NCBI GenBank assembly: GCA_013399855.1 | Contig: VXAY01005687.1 | Coordinates: forward strand, 129,196 to 193,195 | Length of the DNA: 64,000 nucleotides | DNA from: Oxyruncus cristatus | Taxonomy: Eukaryota; Chordata; Aves; Passeriformes; Cotingidae | Direction of reading: 5' to 3' | In this document: positions 34,247-46,130 of the stretch, one piece after another | Numbering within the stretch: position 1 is the first letter of the stretch | Layout of the letters: the number at the start of each line of letters is the position of its first letter | Made by a program: the position numbers and the translations under genes | The notes under the pieces: generated by a model | What the model was told of the DNA's origin: nothing | Databases searched by the model: none | Seen by the model: only the letters and a program-made list of their open reading frames with translations

Positions 34247-36424
34247 TTAGCAAATCTCAGGATGATCAAAAATTAAAAGGAAGCAATAACGAAAATAAAC
34301 TAAAGGAATTTTTTGAATACTATTTTCCCACCATTGCACAACGCTTGAGAGGTCTCTTCCACCCTAATTATTCCACATTTCTGTGATTATAATTGCTTTC
34401 AAAACTGTTCACCACTAGTAGTCATGAACCTTCCTTGGAAGCATCTGACGCCCAGCTGAGTACAAGATGGAATACCAGCTATTTTACATCTTTTAAGATC
34501 CCACAGCTTCCTCTGATTGAGTGAGCAGTGTGGGGAACAGAGTTGTCCCAGCAGTTGGCCTACATGCAAAGGAATGCAAGGTGTGCAGTGTCTGTGACTG
34601 AGCATGAAAGAGTCCACGTGGAGCAGTACACTGACTGTAAGATGTCTTTAAAGTTTACCTCAAAAGACAGCAAAGGCTTAGCTTTCAGGCATCTTCCGTC
34701 TAATCCCATATGACTGTTCCTGTCTGTTTACTAGAAAAATTCTTCTAGTGGGATTTTTAAACAAACAGCAAGACAGTTTTAAATAAAGGAAAAGAAATAA
34801 CCCAGCACAAAGGAATTCAGACATTTACCATTTTGTCCAGATATAATTTGATGGGCTTTCTTTCATGAAGCTGCTTTTGTTACAGCATCTCAAGTTGAAA
34901 ATGTATTCATCCTATTATGAAAAAACACATGTACACTCTAGAAAGTATGGAGGGCCAAAGGGAGAAATGGCTAAACTTGATAACACAATTCAATATATTC
35001 ATATATATATTAGCAAATTCTTCAAAGATGATGTCTCTAATTGTTGCTCTGATATATCATGTATGATATAGTTGCATCAGTCTGGAGAGGAAATTTAGAG
35101 CTTTAACATTGATTTGTAATTAACTGGTAATATTTCCTTGTACTTTTATGAGTTCATTTCCACTAATATGCAGTTTTTTGTCTTCTTTGGTTCCTGTAGG
35201 GACAAAATTCAAAATGTTTCTCTGTCTAAGCATACAGGGTGATAATTGTTCTGGATAATGAAAATTATTGTGGTTTGTTTTGCATGGGATGGCAGGTTAG
35301 AGGAATAATGAACTCAGTGAAGGAGTATAAGCAAAAAGAAGAAATTTGGACAAGGTACCAGTATAGATCAGAACAAGGCAAAGGCATGTTCCAATTGGTG
35401 CAAGAAATGCTACTCAGTTCTTTGAAGTCTTTCCATGAAAGAGCCAACAGCATGTTACCAGCTATACTAGAAGAGAAATATTGCAATCACTAATAAAATG
35501 GAAGGAAAATGAATGAAAACAGAATGAGAAACAAAAAAATTAGGTCAGGTTTTAAATAGGTAGACTGTGAGGGGAATAATTCAAAACATAGATATTCACT
35601 CGTGTGGAATATTTTAAAATATGTAGAGTTAAATATATTCCAACTTGCTCCTGAAAATCAAAATAGCTATCTGCTTGCAATGCAATATTGCTATATAAAC
35701 ACGGTGATTGCAGGGAGTGATACTCTTGCAACACATGTCAAGGAGATAAAATCTGCTGTTTATCACAGTGACAAACATCAGCTACTGCACTGCATACATA
35801 TCCAAGCACTTCTGCAGAAGAAAGGTGTCTGTGAAGGATTTTTGAGACGAGGAGGTGATTTGGATGTTTCTATTAGGTGAAAAGCTGCTGAGAGCAGAAT
35901 ACTATCAATGTATTTTATAAATCCTCTTTTCTCTTAGTAACTGGAAGACATGAGAATACACTAGGAGACAAGAAAATCTGTATTGCAAGTAGGGCTACAC
36001 AGCTAGATATGCTTGAAATAAGAGCCCTTCTCTCTTTCTCAGAACTTTGACAAACAAAAAATTAAACCCTCACTCCACCTGGATTGACACTTAGTTCCGT
36101 AACTAGTTCTGCAGTAGACATACAGTTTCTAATGTGTGTCTAAGAAACTAGACACTAATGTTTCCGAAACATACATCCCATTTTCTATGTGACAACCTAT
36201 TGATGACCTTCCTTCCTAACACTGTCTTTCCAAAACCTCTTTTTATTTATTTTTATGCTATTCTCTTTAGAAACATGTAGGAGAGTTTGAGAGAACTTTG
36301 ATCATTCTTAAGATGAGAAGGCAACAGGTGGGAACTTACTAGTCTTCAACCACTTAACTGGAGATTAGAAAAAAGAAAAGTCACTTTTCTCTTGAAGATG
36401 CATAGTGGAAGGGAGGCCAAAGAC
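34247..36424. other. Single-copy AT-rich DNA
   Basis: No repeat family or exon was recognised. Short plus-strand frames at 35239-35493 and 35602-35880 have no domain and no splice context. Confidence 0.3.
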
Positions 36425-36640
36425 GTGTTCCAACAAGGGGAATTCTAATTAGATATTAGATATTAGATACTAGATATTAGATATTAGATATTAGATATTA
36501 GAATAAAGTCTTCTGACAGGAAAAGTAGTCAAACTCTAGAACAAGCTTCCACAGGGGCTGTGGAACCCGTTTCCTGAAGAACTATTCAGGACTTCCCTAG
36601 TAAAGGCCCTGAGCAATGTGATCTAACCTGTACCCGACTT
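36425..36640 (+). mobile_element. Diverged CR1 3' end carrying a heptamer expansion
   Basis: ACAAGCTTCCACAGGGGCTG followed by TGGAACC, and then GGCCCTGAGCAATGTGATCT, matches the CR1 3' untranslated region in plus orientation. Upstream, where related CR1 copies have a GATATTAG-like stretch, this copy has seven tandem heptamers. No terminal octamers are left. Confidence 0.55.
36451..36499. repeat. (AGATATT)7 microsatellite
   Basis: Seven tandem 7-bp units, six identical AGATATT and one AGATACT (third unit), with partial units on both sides. Confidence 0.95.
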
Positions 36641-38167
36641 AAGCATAGGCTCACTCTGAGTCTCTAGACAGTTCCTTTCGTGAGATATTCTCTGCTTTTA
36701 ACAACCACCTGGAGGAGAAACCCAGAAACCTGATACCCTGCATAAGCCAATAGTGTTCACAGGGTGAAAGTAAGCAACATATCTGGGAGCAGACATGGCC
36801 CGAGTTCAGCACACAAGTGCATCCATCATTGCCCCTCACTACCAGAGTTTGCATTTGCCATAGTTGCCGTAATTTTTTCATTACTGTATTCAGAGTAGGA
36901 TTCTGTCCTTTTGTAATGGTTATGGCAAGGGGATTTGAAAAGTGACAATCAAAAGTTGTACTATCTTCCCAGGGAATGAAGGCTACTTCCCTTGCTGCCT
37001 AACTTCAGGTTTATTTTGTTCATTTTTAATAAGAGATTCTTAACTTTAAAAAAAATAGTTCCTTTGACAACTCTATAGTCCGTTTCCTCAGCAAGGACTT
37101 TCTTTACTTACTGCTTACTTAAGAATATTCATTTCTTGTACTTCCTTTTTTCTCCTAGTGATAACTGCCTGATTTGCAGGCATTCAGCTGCAATAAGGTC
37201 TTATTAATAAGATTCACAATGCACATCTGAGATACTTTTGCTGATTTGAAACTTATGGTAGTAGCAATAGCAAGTTTTACCGACATGTCATAAGTTTAAT
37301 ATATAACAATAAAATTAGCCTCTCCTGCCAAATGGCAAGGGCTCTGCCTGTTACCAAGTTAAATTCAGCACAATGCTAAAAATTAATTTGCAGGCAAGTG
37401 GTAAAAAAAAAAAAAAATTGTTATAGATGTATTAAAATAGCATCAGGTGTTCCACGGAAAAGTAGATTTAACAAAGAGCAAGAAAAAGCTCACAGCTCTT
37501 TCAGATACCACATTCACGGTCACGTTGTACCACTCACACATATGAATATAAACCACTACATGAAAATAAGGGCAAGGTTGATTCACAAGCCCATGAGGAT
37601 GTTTGCATTATACTGGAAGTTTCCTATACTAACGGATTGGGTTTAAAACAGTAAGTAAAGTGATTTCTGTGGCAGTATTTCTGGCACAGTAAGGGATTTG
37701 ATTTTGTTGCATTTTTTCTTGTGGAGCTATAACAACTAAATGCCTTATTGTTCCCACCATCACAGCAGGTATATAGACAGGAGTTTTGCAGTGGTTCCCT
37801 GCTGAATTCAGGCTCCCAAAGGTGCAGGAGTGGGACTCAGAAACATTGAGCACATCTGGCAAAAGCTTCTGACCACAGAAAAAGGAGAGAAAGATCTGCT
37901 GTCATTTCTTCCGCTGCTGGTAACCTCTGGATATTGGACAGGGTGGAAAATGGGAGCCAGGGTTAGATGTTTCCTGCCACACCTTTTATCATTCTGGGTG
38001 GGATAGGTAGCCTACAGTTAATAGAACAGAAAACAAGGAGTCTGCTTTGTTCCTATAGAAATCAGTAGGAGTAATGACACTGACTCCAATGGGTCCTTAA
38101 TTATCAGGAAAAGGCAACTTTTGAAGGGACAATTACTGCTACAGGACTGAGAGCATTATTTACTTAC
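36641..38167. other. Single-copy AT-rich DNA
   Basis: No repeat family was recognised. An A15 run lies at 37403-37417. Confidence 0.3.
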
Positions 38168-38242
38168 CCATAAAGACAATCATAGCCACTACGTACCATT
38201 TCATTCTTCCATTCTACAGTGTATATCAAATACTTCATAGAA
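38168..38242 (-). CDS. Candidate exon with the best splice sites in the window
   Basis: The minus strand shows a strong acceptor (gtgatttgttcctgtgctcacag), 75 bases and a near-consensus donor ATGG|GTAAGTA. Only one frame is open: one base in, 24 codons, two bases out. It reads SMKYLIYTVEWKNEMVRSGY and then DCLY. The peptide looks like genuine folded-protein sequence, but I do not recognise the family. It is on the same strand as candidate exons A to C; whether they share a gene is unknown. Short length is the main reason for doubt. Confidence 0.28.
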
Positions 38243-41200
38243 CTGTGAGCACAGGAACAAATCACAAACAAGTGTAAGCAGGTCTAATTAGTGTGCTGTT
38301 GTCGCAGTCATTCACCAGGCTGATCATTACCAGACTTGATAATTTCCCTGCTTATTTGGTTGCTTTTTTCAAATGAAAAAAAAAAAAAAAAAAAAAAAAA
38401 GGACACTAAGTCCTCAAAACAAGGAACAAATTCTCTCATATTTAATCATATTGAATAATACCATGTCCCACAAGCTCTTCATGCAAGTCAACTGAGAAAA
38501 GAGATTTGACGTTTCTTGTAAGGAACGGGGGCTTTGGTAAAGCACGTGCCTAGTAAAGTATAACACGGTGAGAGTGGGGGTGGAATAATAAATCTAAGTC
38601 ATGCTCAGTGACCTCTTTTTCATGTGGCAGCACTGATTTCACTGGTCATTTAGACATGCAAATTCAGAAGTATCAGGGTGAGAACACCTGCCCGGGGCAA
38701 TTGCAACTTGTCCTAACACTTGACGCACAAAAGTATTGGTGTTTCTCTTTGAAGTGGTAGGATGACATAGCACCACTTATACGATCATTTCAACTTCTGC
38801 ATGCCCAGTTTGACTTTGTGAATGAAATTATGACCTCTTTCACAACATATTTACGTCCCACACAAGGAAAAAGAAACATTTTTCAATCTCTCAATAGTTA
38901 AAAGTCTGGAGAAAAATGGACCCTCAAACTCAGGTGTTTCTTCTTCCCAAACAATTCCTTAATTCAGACTTTTTCACCACTTCAGAAGGATCCTGAATAC
39001 TGTGCTTTCATAGTGAGGATAATTTCCTTGGCATTGCAAGCAGAACATTCTGAAGTCTCATTACAAAAAGGCTCTCTGAGCAGCAGAGCCCATAGCCTCA
39101 CGCAGAATCTCAATTTCTTTTTTAATCTACACAGATAACTGAAAACCTTTCAGGCAACAACATTCAAATTTTTTTCTCCTTAGGTATTTCCTCAGCTGGA
39201 AATGTTAATCTCAAAACGCATACTTTTCTATTTTTAACATCCTCTGGAAGGTTTGTTTTTCTTTATAGGAACTTCTGAAATAACACTGTGTTTTTACCAA
39301 TTAATCTTTGAAATTTTTTTCCAGAACAGTCTCTTTTTAAATTTCTTGCTGTTGTCAGTTTCATCACAAGAATAACCTGATTTTAATCTCCATCTATGCC
39401 TTCTTTCTAAGCTGATGCTCCAGGTTGTCTCACTAACCTTTTCAATTGGTTAGGGAGTCAGAGGTAGGAGAATGTAGGCTCTGAGTCTCTGCCTTGTTTT
39501 CTAATGTTCTGACAGCAGAGAAATTCAGATTGCTTCTTTTTCTTTCAGAGGTGTTTGGAATACTTTGGAAAATCTTCTGGGTATCAGGGATTGGACTTTC
39601 TATAAAATGGAAAGCCTTTCTAATTCCCCATTGGAACCAACGTGAGTCTGCTTAGGCATGTGCAGAGCTCAGCCCCTGAAAAAACACAAGGCAGATGAAT
39701 GAGAGGCCACACTCACTGTGAGGAAATCCCACTAAGACTGTACAGCTTGTCAAAGATACCTTTATCACCCCCATTTAAACCTCTGGTGTTAAATAACCAT
39801 GCCAACCTATGGATCTGGGTAGAGCTATTTGGTGGTGAGGTGAGTTTAGACTGGGGCAGTGTGATCAAATAACACTCATAAAATCTTTAAGTCCCCACAA
39901 CAGGGGGTTATAAGAAATAGACTCAAAATTACAGAATTGTATTCTACATGACAAGGAACAAGAACTTAGCCCAGAAAAGGGTTCTTTTTAGTAATTGTTC
40001 TGCCTATTGCAGAGTATGCATCCATGGTCTGACATAGGAATATACAAATCACGCAGAGACTGCCCCAGCTCCTGCCAGCTCAAGGTCTAGGACAATTCAA
40101 GGGTAAAGAAAGGTTCCTTTCCACTGATGAAATGGCAGAGGCACGTCTTCCCTTACTACAATTTGAACTGCTCAACACCAAACAGCCTGAACACACACAA
40201 TAGCCTGTCTACAGCATTAACCTGCACTGTCAGTGTGGAGCTTCTCTCTTTACAGAATATTTTTAAAACATATAATACCATATATCAGGTGACAACTCCT
40301 GTCTCTGTTCCAAAGGTGCAAACAAAACTTAACCAGAAACTATGACCAAGGACAGCTCAGCTTCTGTTACCAAGTGCCAGAACTGACACCGTACCGCAAG
40401 TCAAGACACTACAGGGCAGCCAATTTTCAAGAGAATCAGCTCAAAACGTTATTGACATTTAAAAATGTACAGTATTTAGAAGAACTGTTCTTTATCACTT
40501 TCTGCTTTCTTCTTGATGACATTTTATAGGACTAAATGAAGTCCCTGCTGGCAGTCAGGGTCCTCACACTACCCTTTTCAGGGGCTTATGAGCATGGGTT
40601 TTGCCCTAGTTTCCTAGATAGGGTCAGCAGCTCCATGGCAGTATGACTGTAGACTTGATAAAAGTTGTAAAACCATTTTACAATATTGCCAGGGCTAATT
40701 TGTACATGCAAAGTTTTGAGAATACACTTGGCATTCAGATGGATGGAAAAGTTTCTGCAGCATCACTCCCGCAAAAAATCTAACTGGTTTTAGCACACTT
40801 GAAGCTACTAACAAAGTAGTTTGGAGGATTTAAAAAAAGGTAATACATAGCTATTTACAGAGCTGCTGAGCACTTACTGACCTCTGCCAACAAGGCACTG
40901 TTAGTTCCTCTCTTACAATGATGATTTTAAGCAGAAACACACAAACCCCACACTCTCCACGAACCTAAAAACCCTACACTAACATATGGATATATAAGGC
41001 AATAGTCCAAAGATGTAATGAAACTTATTTTTTCTTATCTCTGCATGTGTTTCCTACTGGGCCACATGGATCAGAGGGATATCTGATCAGAGTAATAGTT
41101 AATGGTAAGGGTGGTTCAAAGAAGGTTGAAGAGTTTTCCTTTGAAGTGGAAACAATATTCTACCTTTTGTAACTGAATAATTTCAGTATTAACATCATTA

Positions 41201-43129
41201 TTTGCACATACTCACTGAAAAGATGAGTTCTTTGATATCTGACCTGCCAGAAACGCTGACTTGCACAATTTTACACACCTGACTTTTCAAATACACCATG
41301 GAGGTACATTTGTTAATTTTTTTGAACTAAGCAAGTGGCTTACGTGTAAGGAGCAAACCCAGATATATAGACCTTTTATTTCATTAAGTAAAAATCCTCA
41401 TTCCTCTGGTTTCTGTTTAGCCCAGGGTTCTACAAGTCTGTCTGAATACTGGGTAGATTAACTGGTTTAATTAAAATTTTAGAGAGACAGTGTCTCACAA
41501 AATATTTTTCTTCATTCTGAAAAATTCATTTCTGCTTTCTGACCTGGAAAATTCTATTGTGTTCTCAGAAGTCATACCTATTTACACTCATTATTTCTGT
41601 TTGGTTTTGTCCTTGCACCAAATCTGATATCTCATAGGTCTTTTATTGGAAAAGATATTAAATTATGAATCCATACCACTGGTAGCACCAACAATGATAG
41701 AAGTGTGATTTCATTGCAATTGAAGGCAATATTGAGATATTGAAAGCAATTAATATCACCCCGAGTTCTCTCCAAAGAGTGAGCTCTTCCTTCATATAGG
41801 AGGAGGCCTAGTAACCATGTTACTGGTTATTGCACTTTAAAAAAAATATTCCATTTTGTTTATTTTGACTGAAGGTCTCTGATACACTACATATGGCTTA
41901 TATCTTACTGATAGTCTACCATTATTAAATTTCCCTGCTCCAACTCACTGCTAGACCAATTTTGCTGCTGTTTGAGAAAATTACACACTTTTGTCTATAC
42001 ATCATGAAAAGAAAATTAATATGCTTTTTTTTTCCCATGAATTTTCCATTAAAATCAAGCCTACATTTTCTAGCATGTTTTTCTCATCTGCAAAACAACC
42101 ATATTTGCAGGATATCAGTAAAGCCAAAGGTTTTGCAGGGGTGGGGTTTTGATAGCTGACCCCTTTGGTAGTAGTCGCTGACTCTCCAGATAGGCATTTT
42201 CCTGCATAACATTTATGCTTAGTGAAGTAGCATGGGTCAGTATGCTGACCCAAGGGGGCTGGCTGATCCTGCAACCCACAGATATTACATTTAGGGCCCA
42301 GAGAGATTTGAGACAGGCACAGAAATTCTTTCTCTCTGGCTATAAAGAGGGAAAATTCACAAAGGGCTTGCTAATGGTTTCAAGAGAAAAACATTAATCC
42401 AACCCAGATAACTGTCAAATGCAGGAGCTCTCTACCTACATTGGGGACAGATCTTCCAAAATGATCGTTACCATAGAAGTATTTTACTGATGGTTTGCTG
42501 CATTTATGTCTTTTTTTGCATTTATACATTCCAAAAGTATCTCGAATTACCGTTCCAGTTCCTTGTGCCCTTGGTGGATCCATTTGACATTTAAAATTCA
42601 ATCTCTTCTGAGGATGCATACAGATTAAATTTATTACATAACAAATAGGAAAGGAAATAATGCACAAACATATCCCTATAGTGCCTTTATCCTCAAAAGG
42701 GAGTTTCAGATCAATGTGAGGCAAGGTGGAAAATGCCTGCCAAATACTAAGTGACAAAAAAACCCTTCCTCTTTAAATAATTTGCCAAGAGATGACAGTA
42801 ATTCTTAGGAGACATTTTTTGATCTTTACAGCAATCAATTGGGACTTTTTTTAAATCAAGACAAATTGATTTGGACTCTAATTGTTGATACTGGAAAGCA
42901 TGAAAATGTCCTTTTCTTGGTTGTCTTCCACATTGCTCCACTGAGTGAAAGCATTGACAAAGCACAGGCAGGTAACACAGAAAAGGTTAGTAATGTTCTG
43001 CCAGAGTTTTGTCCATAAAAAGCCCCAGACTGATTTACCTTTCATTTTAGATCAAGATAATTTAATAAAGTAAAAAACTAACCAGTAAGCCTTAAAAGAG
43101 TAACTGTTATTCTTATCAGCCTCCTTGGA
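38243..43129. other. Single-copy AT-rich DNA
   Basis: No repeat family was recognised. It begins with an A25 run (38376-38400). The minus-strand frame 42380-42757 is open for 125 codons with a Lys/Cys-rich middle (MYKCKKRHKCSKP). It has an acceptor-like edge near 42618 and a donor near 42435, but no family match. Confidence 0.3.
38376..38400 (+). repeat. A25 homopolymer
   Basis: Twenty-five consecutive A, the longest homopolymer in the window. It lies about 130 bases upstream (minus-strand sense) of the candidate exon at 38168-38242. No retrocopy body was recognised. Confidence 0.9.
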
Positions 43130-44860
43130 CCGTCCTATCATCTACCATTGTATCTTTGCAAATCTCCATATTGTAGACCCTTCAGCAGATCTTCACAGGC
43201 AGCATTAATTTTCATTGTGCTGAATAATTTTGTACTCTGAGCAGATTTTGTCACCTCTTCATTCATGTCATTTTCCTGATCATTTACAAAAATGTTGAGT
43301 GGCACTGATCAGGGTGGCACTGAACATGCTCCATCTTTCTTCCTGCTCTGAAAACAATACAGTTATCTATTTTTGTTGTTTTCAGTGTTTTAAGCAGTTA
43401 TTAATTCATGAGAGCACCTTCCTTTTTCATTCTCTGATGGTTTAATTTCTTTAAGAGCCTCTACTGACAGACCTTGCCAAAGCTTTTTCCGAAATTCATG
43501 TATGCTAGATAAAATAGACCCTCTTTTTTTGTTACATATCTTGAGCCTTTCACAAATTAAAAAATGTTGTAAGGTATTACCTTCTTCTACAAAACTCTTA
43601 GAAAATCCTGATCATTATGTCAATATTTATTGGTGTGTCCGTTCATTTTATATTTTGCTATTATTTCTACCAATCTGACAGATACCTTTCTTTATAATGT
43701 GTGATTTTTTTAGAACATTCTTAGACTCATTTTAAATACATTGGAGCCATTTTTGACCCTTCATATTTGCCTGATACTGAGGTTCTTTTGACTAGTGGTA
43801 ATATACTGCTATCCATTGAAATCTGGCAACTGTCTGTGCGAATTCCTTACAAATCCATAAGTAAATATCATCTTGTCCAAGTAAAGTCTTAATATTTTTG
43901 ACAGTTTATTCTACAGTATATTCCACTGATGCCTCAGTTTTGAGTGAGTTCTTCAAACTCCTGTCCCAGTAAACATTATAACCAATTTATGAATATATAA
44001 AAAAAAATGAAAAATACAAAACTAACTTTTTGTATAACAAACACTGATACAGGGAATTTAAGACTTTTTGTCCTTGAGTAATCCTTTATGCTTATGCCAG
44101 CTATCAGCCCCATGGATTCTCTGGCAGGCATCCTGCTTCCGATAATTTTTTTAAAGTTGTCTTTTTACAGCTATTTTAAATGCTTTTAGCATATTTCTCA
44201 ACAAATTTTTTTGGCTTGCCTTGCTGTGACTTAACTTTTAACTTCCCTGAGTTTATGTCTATTTCTACTTTCCTCATGTGAGCAGATTTTTAAAGATGTC
44301 TTTTTATTTTCAAGAGCTTCCTTCTTTCTCTTCCTTTAGCATGGGCTTTTTTATTTTATTAAGATCCTCTTCAAGCCCTTTCTGATTTATGATATGTTTA
44401 CTCTGAATCTAAAACATTGATTTGCAATGCATGTTAACGGACACAAAAAATTAGTCTGAGCCTTCAGTCTCCATGCTGTCTGCAACACTTTTATGCTTTT
44501 AGCCACTTTCTAGTTAATCATCCACTAACTTTTGGATAGGTGTACTATCACATCCATTTGGGTGAGGGGTTTTTTTGCTTACCAGGGTATTTAATCTGAC
44601 CACACTGTTACAAGTGACCGATAATTATGTCTTAAACCAGTCCCTGTACATTGCCCAAGATTAAATCAGGAGCTGTTTTTCTATGGGCAGGGTAATGTGC
44701 TCTAAGGAGTGTATATAATGGTGTTTGAATACTTAACCAGTGCATCACGGTAATATAAATTTTCTGAATCTCAAATAGACCAGAGAAGCTACAAACATTT
44801 GATATTATTCATGTCTTTTCTTCCTTGTCTCAGTCTACTTATAAAGTCTCCCATGTTTCT
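43130..44860 (-). mobile_element. Ancient CR1 LINE fossil, endonuclease region into RT
   Basis: The plus strand reads as a highly diverged reverse complement of a CR1 type also known from turtles and crocodilians. Minus-strand translation at about 43470-43510 gives AYMNFGKSFGKVCQ, aligned to the CR1 motif YLDFSKAFDKVPH. Near 43180-43250 it gives TKSAQSTKLFSTMKINAACE, aligned to the catalytic FADD region, which is destroyed. The 5' part (44600-44860) matches the endonuclease region at nucleotide level (AAGATTAAATCAGGAGCTG). Many stops and indels; about 1.7 kb. Edges are approximate. Confidence 0.6.
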
Positions 44861-45179
44861 CAGGGGAATCTTTCTCAGGGGAAGAATCTCATACCCTTTC
44901 TGTGAAATCAGTACATGTGAGAGCCTCTCTGAAGTTCTGTACACTGCTTTCTGCAGCATGAAAAATAGGAGGAATAGAGGTCTGTTTGCAGTTGTACAGA
45001 TGGAGTCTTATCAGCATGTGGGACAGCTTACACAACCAGAGTCCTTCAGATAACTGGAAGAAATCTCAGGTTTTCAGACCCTGGTATCTGCTGAAGGGGT
45101 GAGGTAGTGTGGACAATCGAGGAGACTTCTGGAGTGCATTTGTGACAACATCCCAACACAGCTGAACTAGAAGTTAAAA

Positions 45180-46130
45180 AGTGAAGATACTCTCCTGGAC
45201 TGCATACTTTAAAAAAGCCAGTCAGGAATGTGAAGGTCAGCAGCAGCCTTGGTTGTAATGACCATGAGATGGCAGAGGTCAGGATCCTGAGAGGAGGAAA
45301 CAAGTCAAAACTGCAGCAGGATCACAACCCTGGTTCAGAGATATGCTTGGAAGAATTTCCTAGGATACAGCCATGGAGAGAAGAGGGGTCCTGGAGGGTT
45401 GGTTGATCCTCATGGATCACCTCCAAGCTCAAGAATGGCCCAACCTAATAAGCAGAATATCAAACTAAGTGGCAGGAGACATGCGTGGATGGAAAAGGAA
45501 CTCCTCATTAAACTCAAACATAAACAGTATAAGTACAGAGGGTGAAAAGAGCAACAGGTGGTCTGGGAGAAGTATAGAGACACTGTCCAAGTACTCAAGA
45601 GATGGGATTAGGAAAGCCAAAGCCCATCTGTAAGTGAATTTGGTAAGGGATGTGAAAGGCAAAAAAGAGCCACTTCTACAGATACATAAGCAGAAAAATA
45701 TAATGAAGGGAAAATTTGTATCTGCTGCTGAATGGGGCAGCCACCCTACTGACAAAAGACACAGAAAATCTGAGTTTTCTCAATGTCTTATTTGCCTCAA
45801 TCTTTCCTATGGACACTGATATTTAGTAATGAATCCCAGGCTTCTGAGATTGGTGAGAAAGTCTGGAGCAAGGAAACCTTACCTTTGATAGAGGAGGATA
45901 AGATTAAGGAACATCTGACATACACAAGTCAATGGGACCTGATGAAATACTCCCATGAAAGGTAAGAGAGCTACTCAGTGTCAGTGCAAGGCCATGCTCA
46001 GTTATTTTTGAAATGTGGCTGTGCCACCTCTGTCCTTGGTGGTTTCAAACACTCAACTGGACAAAGCCCTGAGCAATGTAGTCTGACCCTAGAGGTGGCC
46101 CTACTTTGGCACAGAGAGCTTCCAAAATCC
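45180..46130 (+). mobile_element. Degraded CR1 LINE with internal deletion
   Basis: The plus strand shows the end of the CR1 endonuclease (NVKVSSSLGCNDHEMAEVRI and LRGG, with the SDHE-like catalytic motif). The linker follows (RHAWMEKELLIKLKHKQYKY, then VWEKYRDTVQ) and then the start of the RT (a broken SMGPDE..HP equivalent near 45935 and a PLSIIFE equivalent near 46000). At about 46013 the sequence jumps to the CR1 3' untranslated region (ACTGGACAAAGCCCTGAGCA). Most of the RT is therefore deleted. Many stops and frameshifts. Confidence 0.7.

Noticed and set aside
38376..38400. A25 run as the tail of a processed pseudogene
   Set aside because: No retrocopy body or target duplication is recognisable next to it; the same holds for the A16-A19 runs elsewhere.
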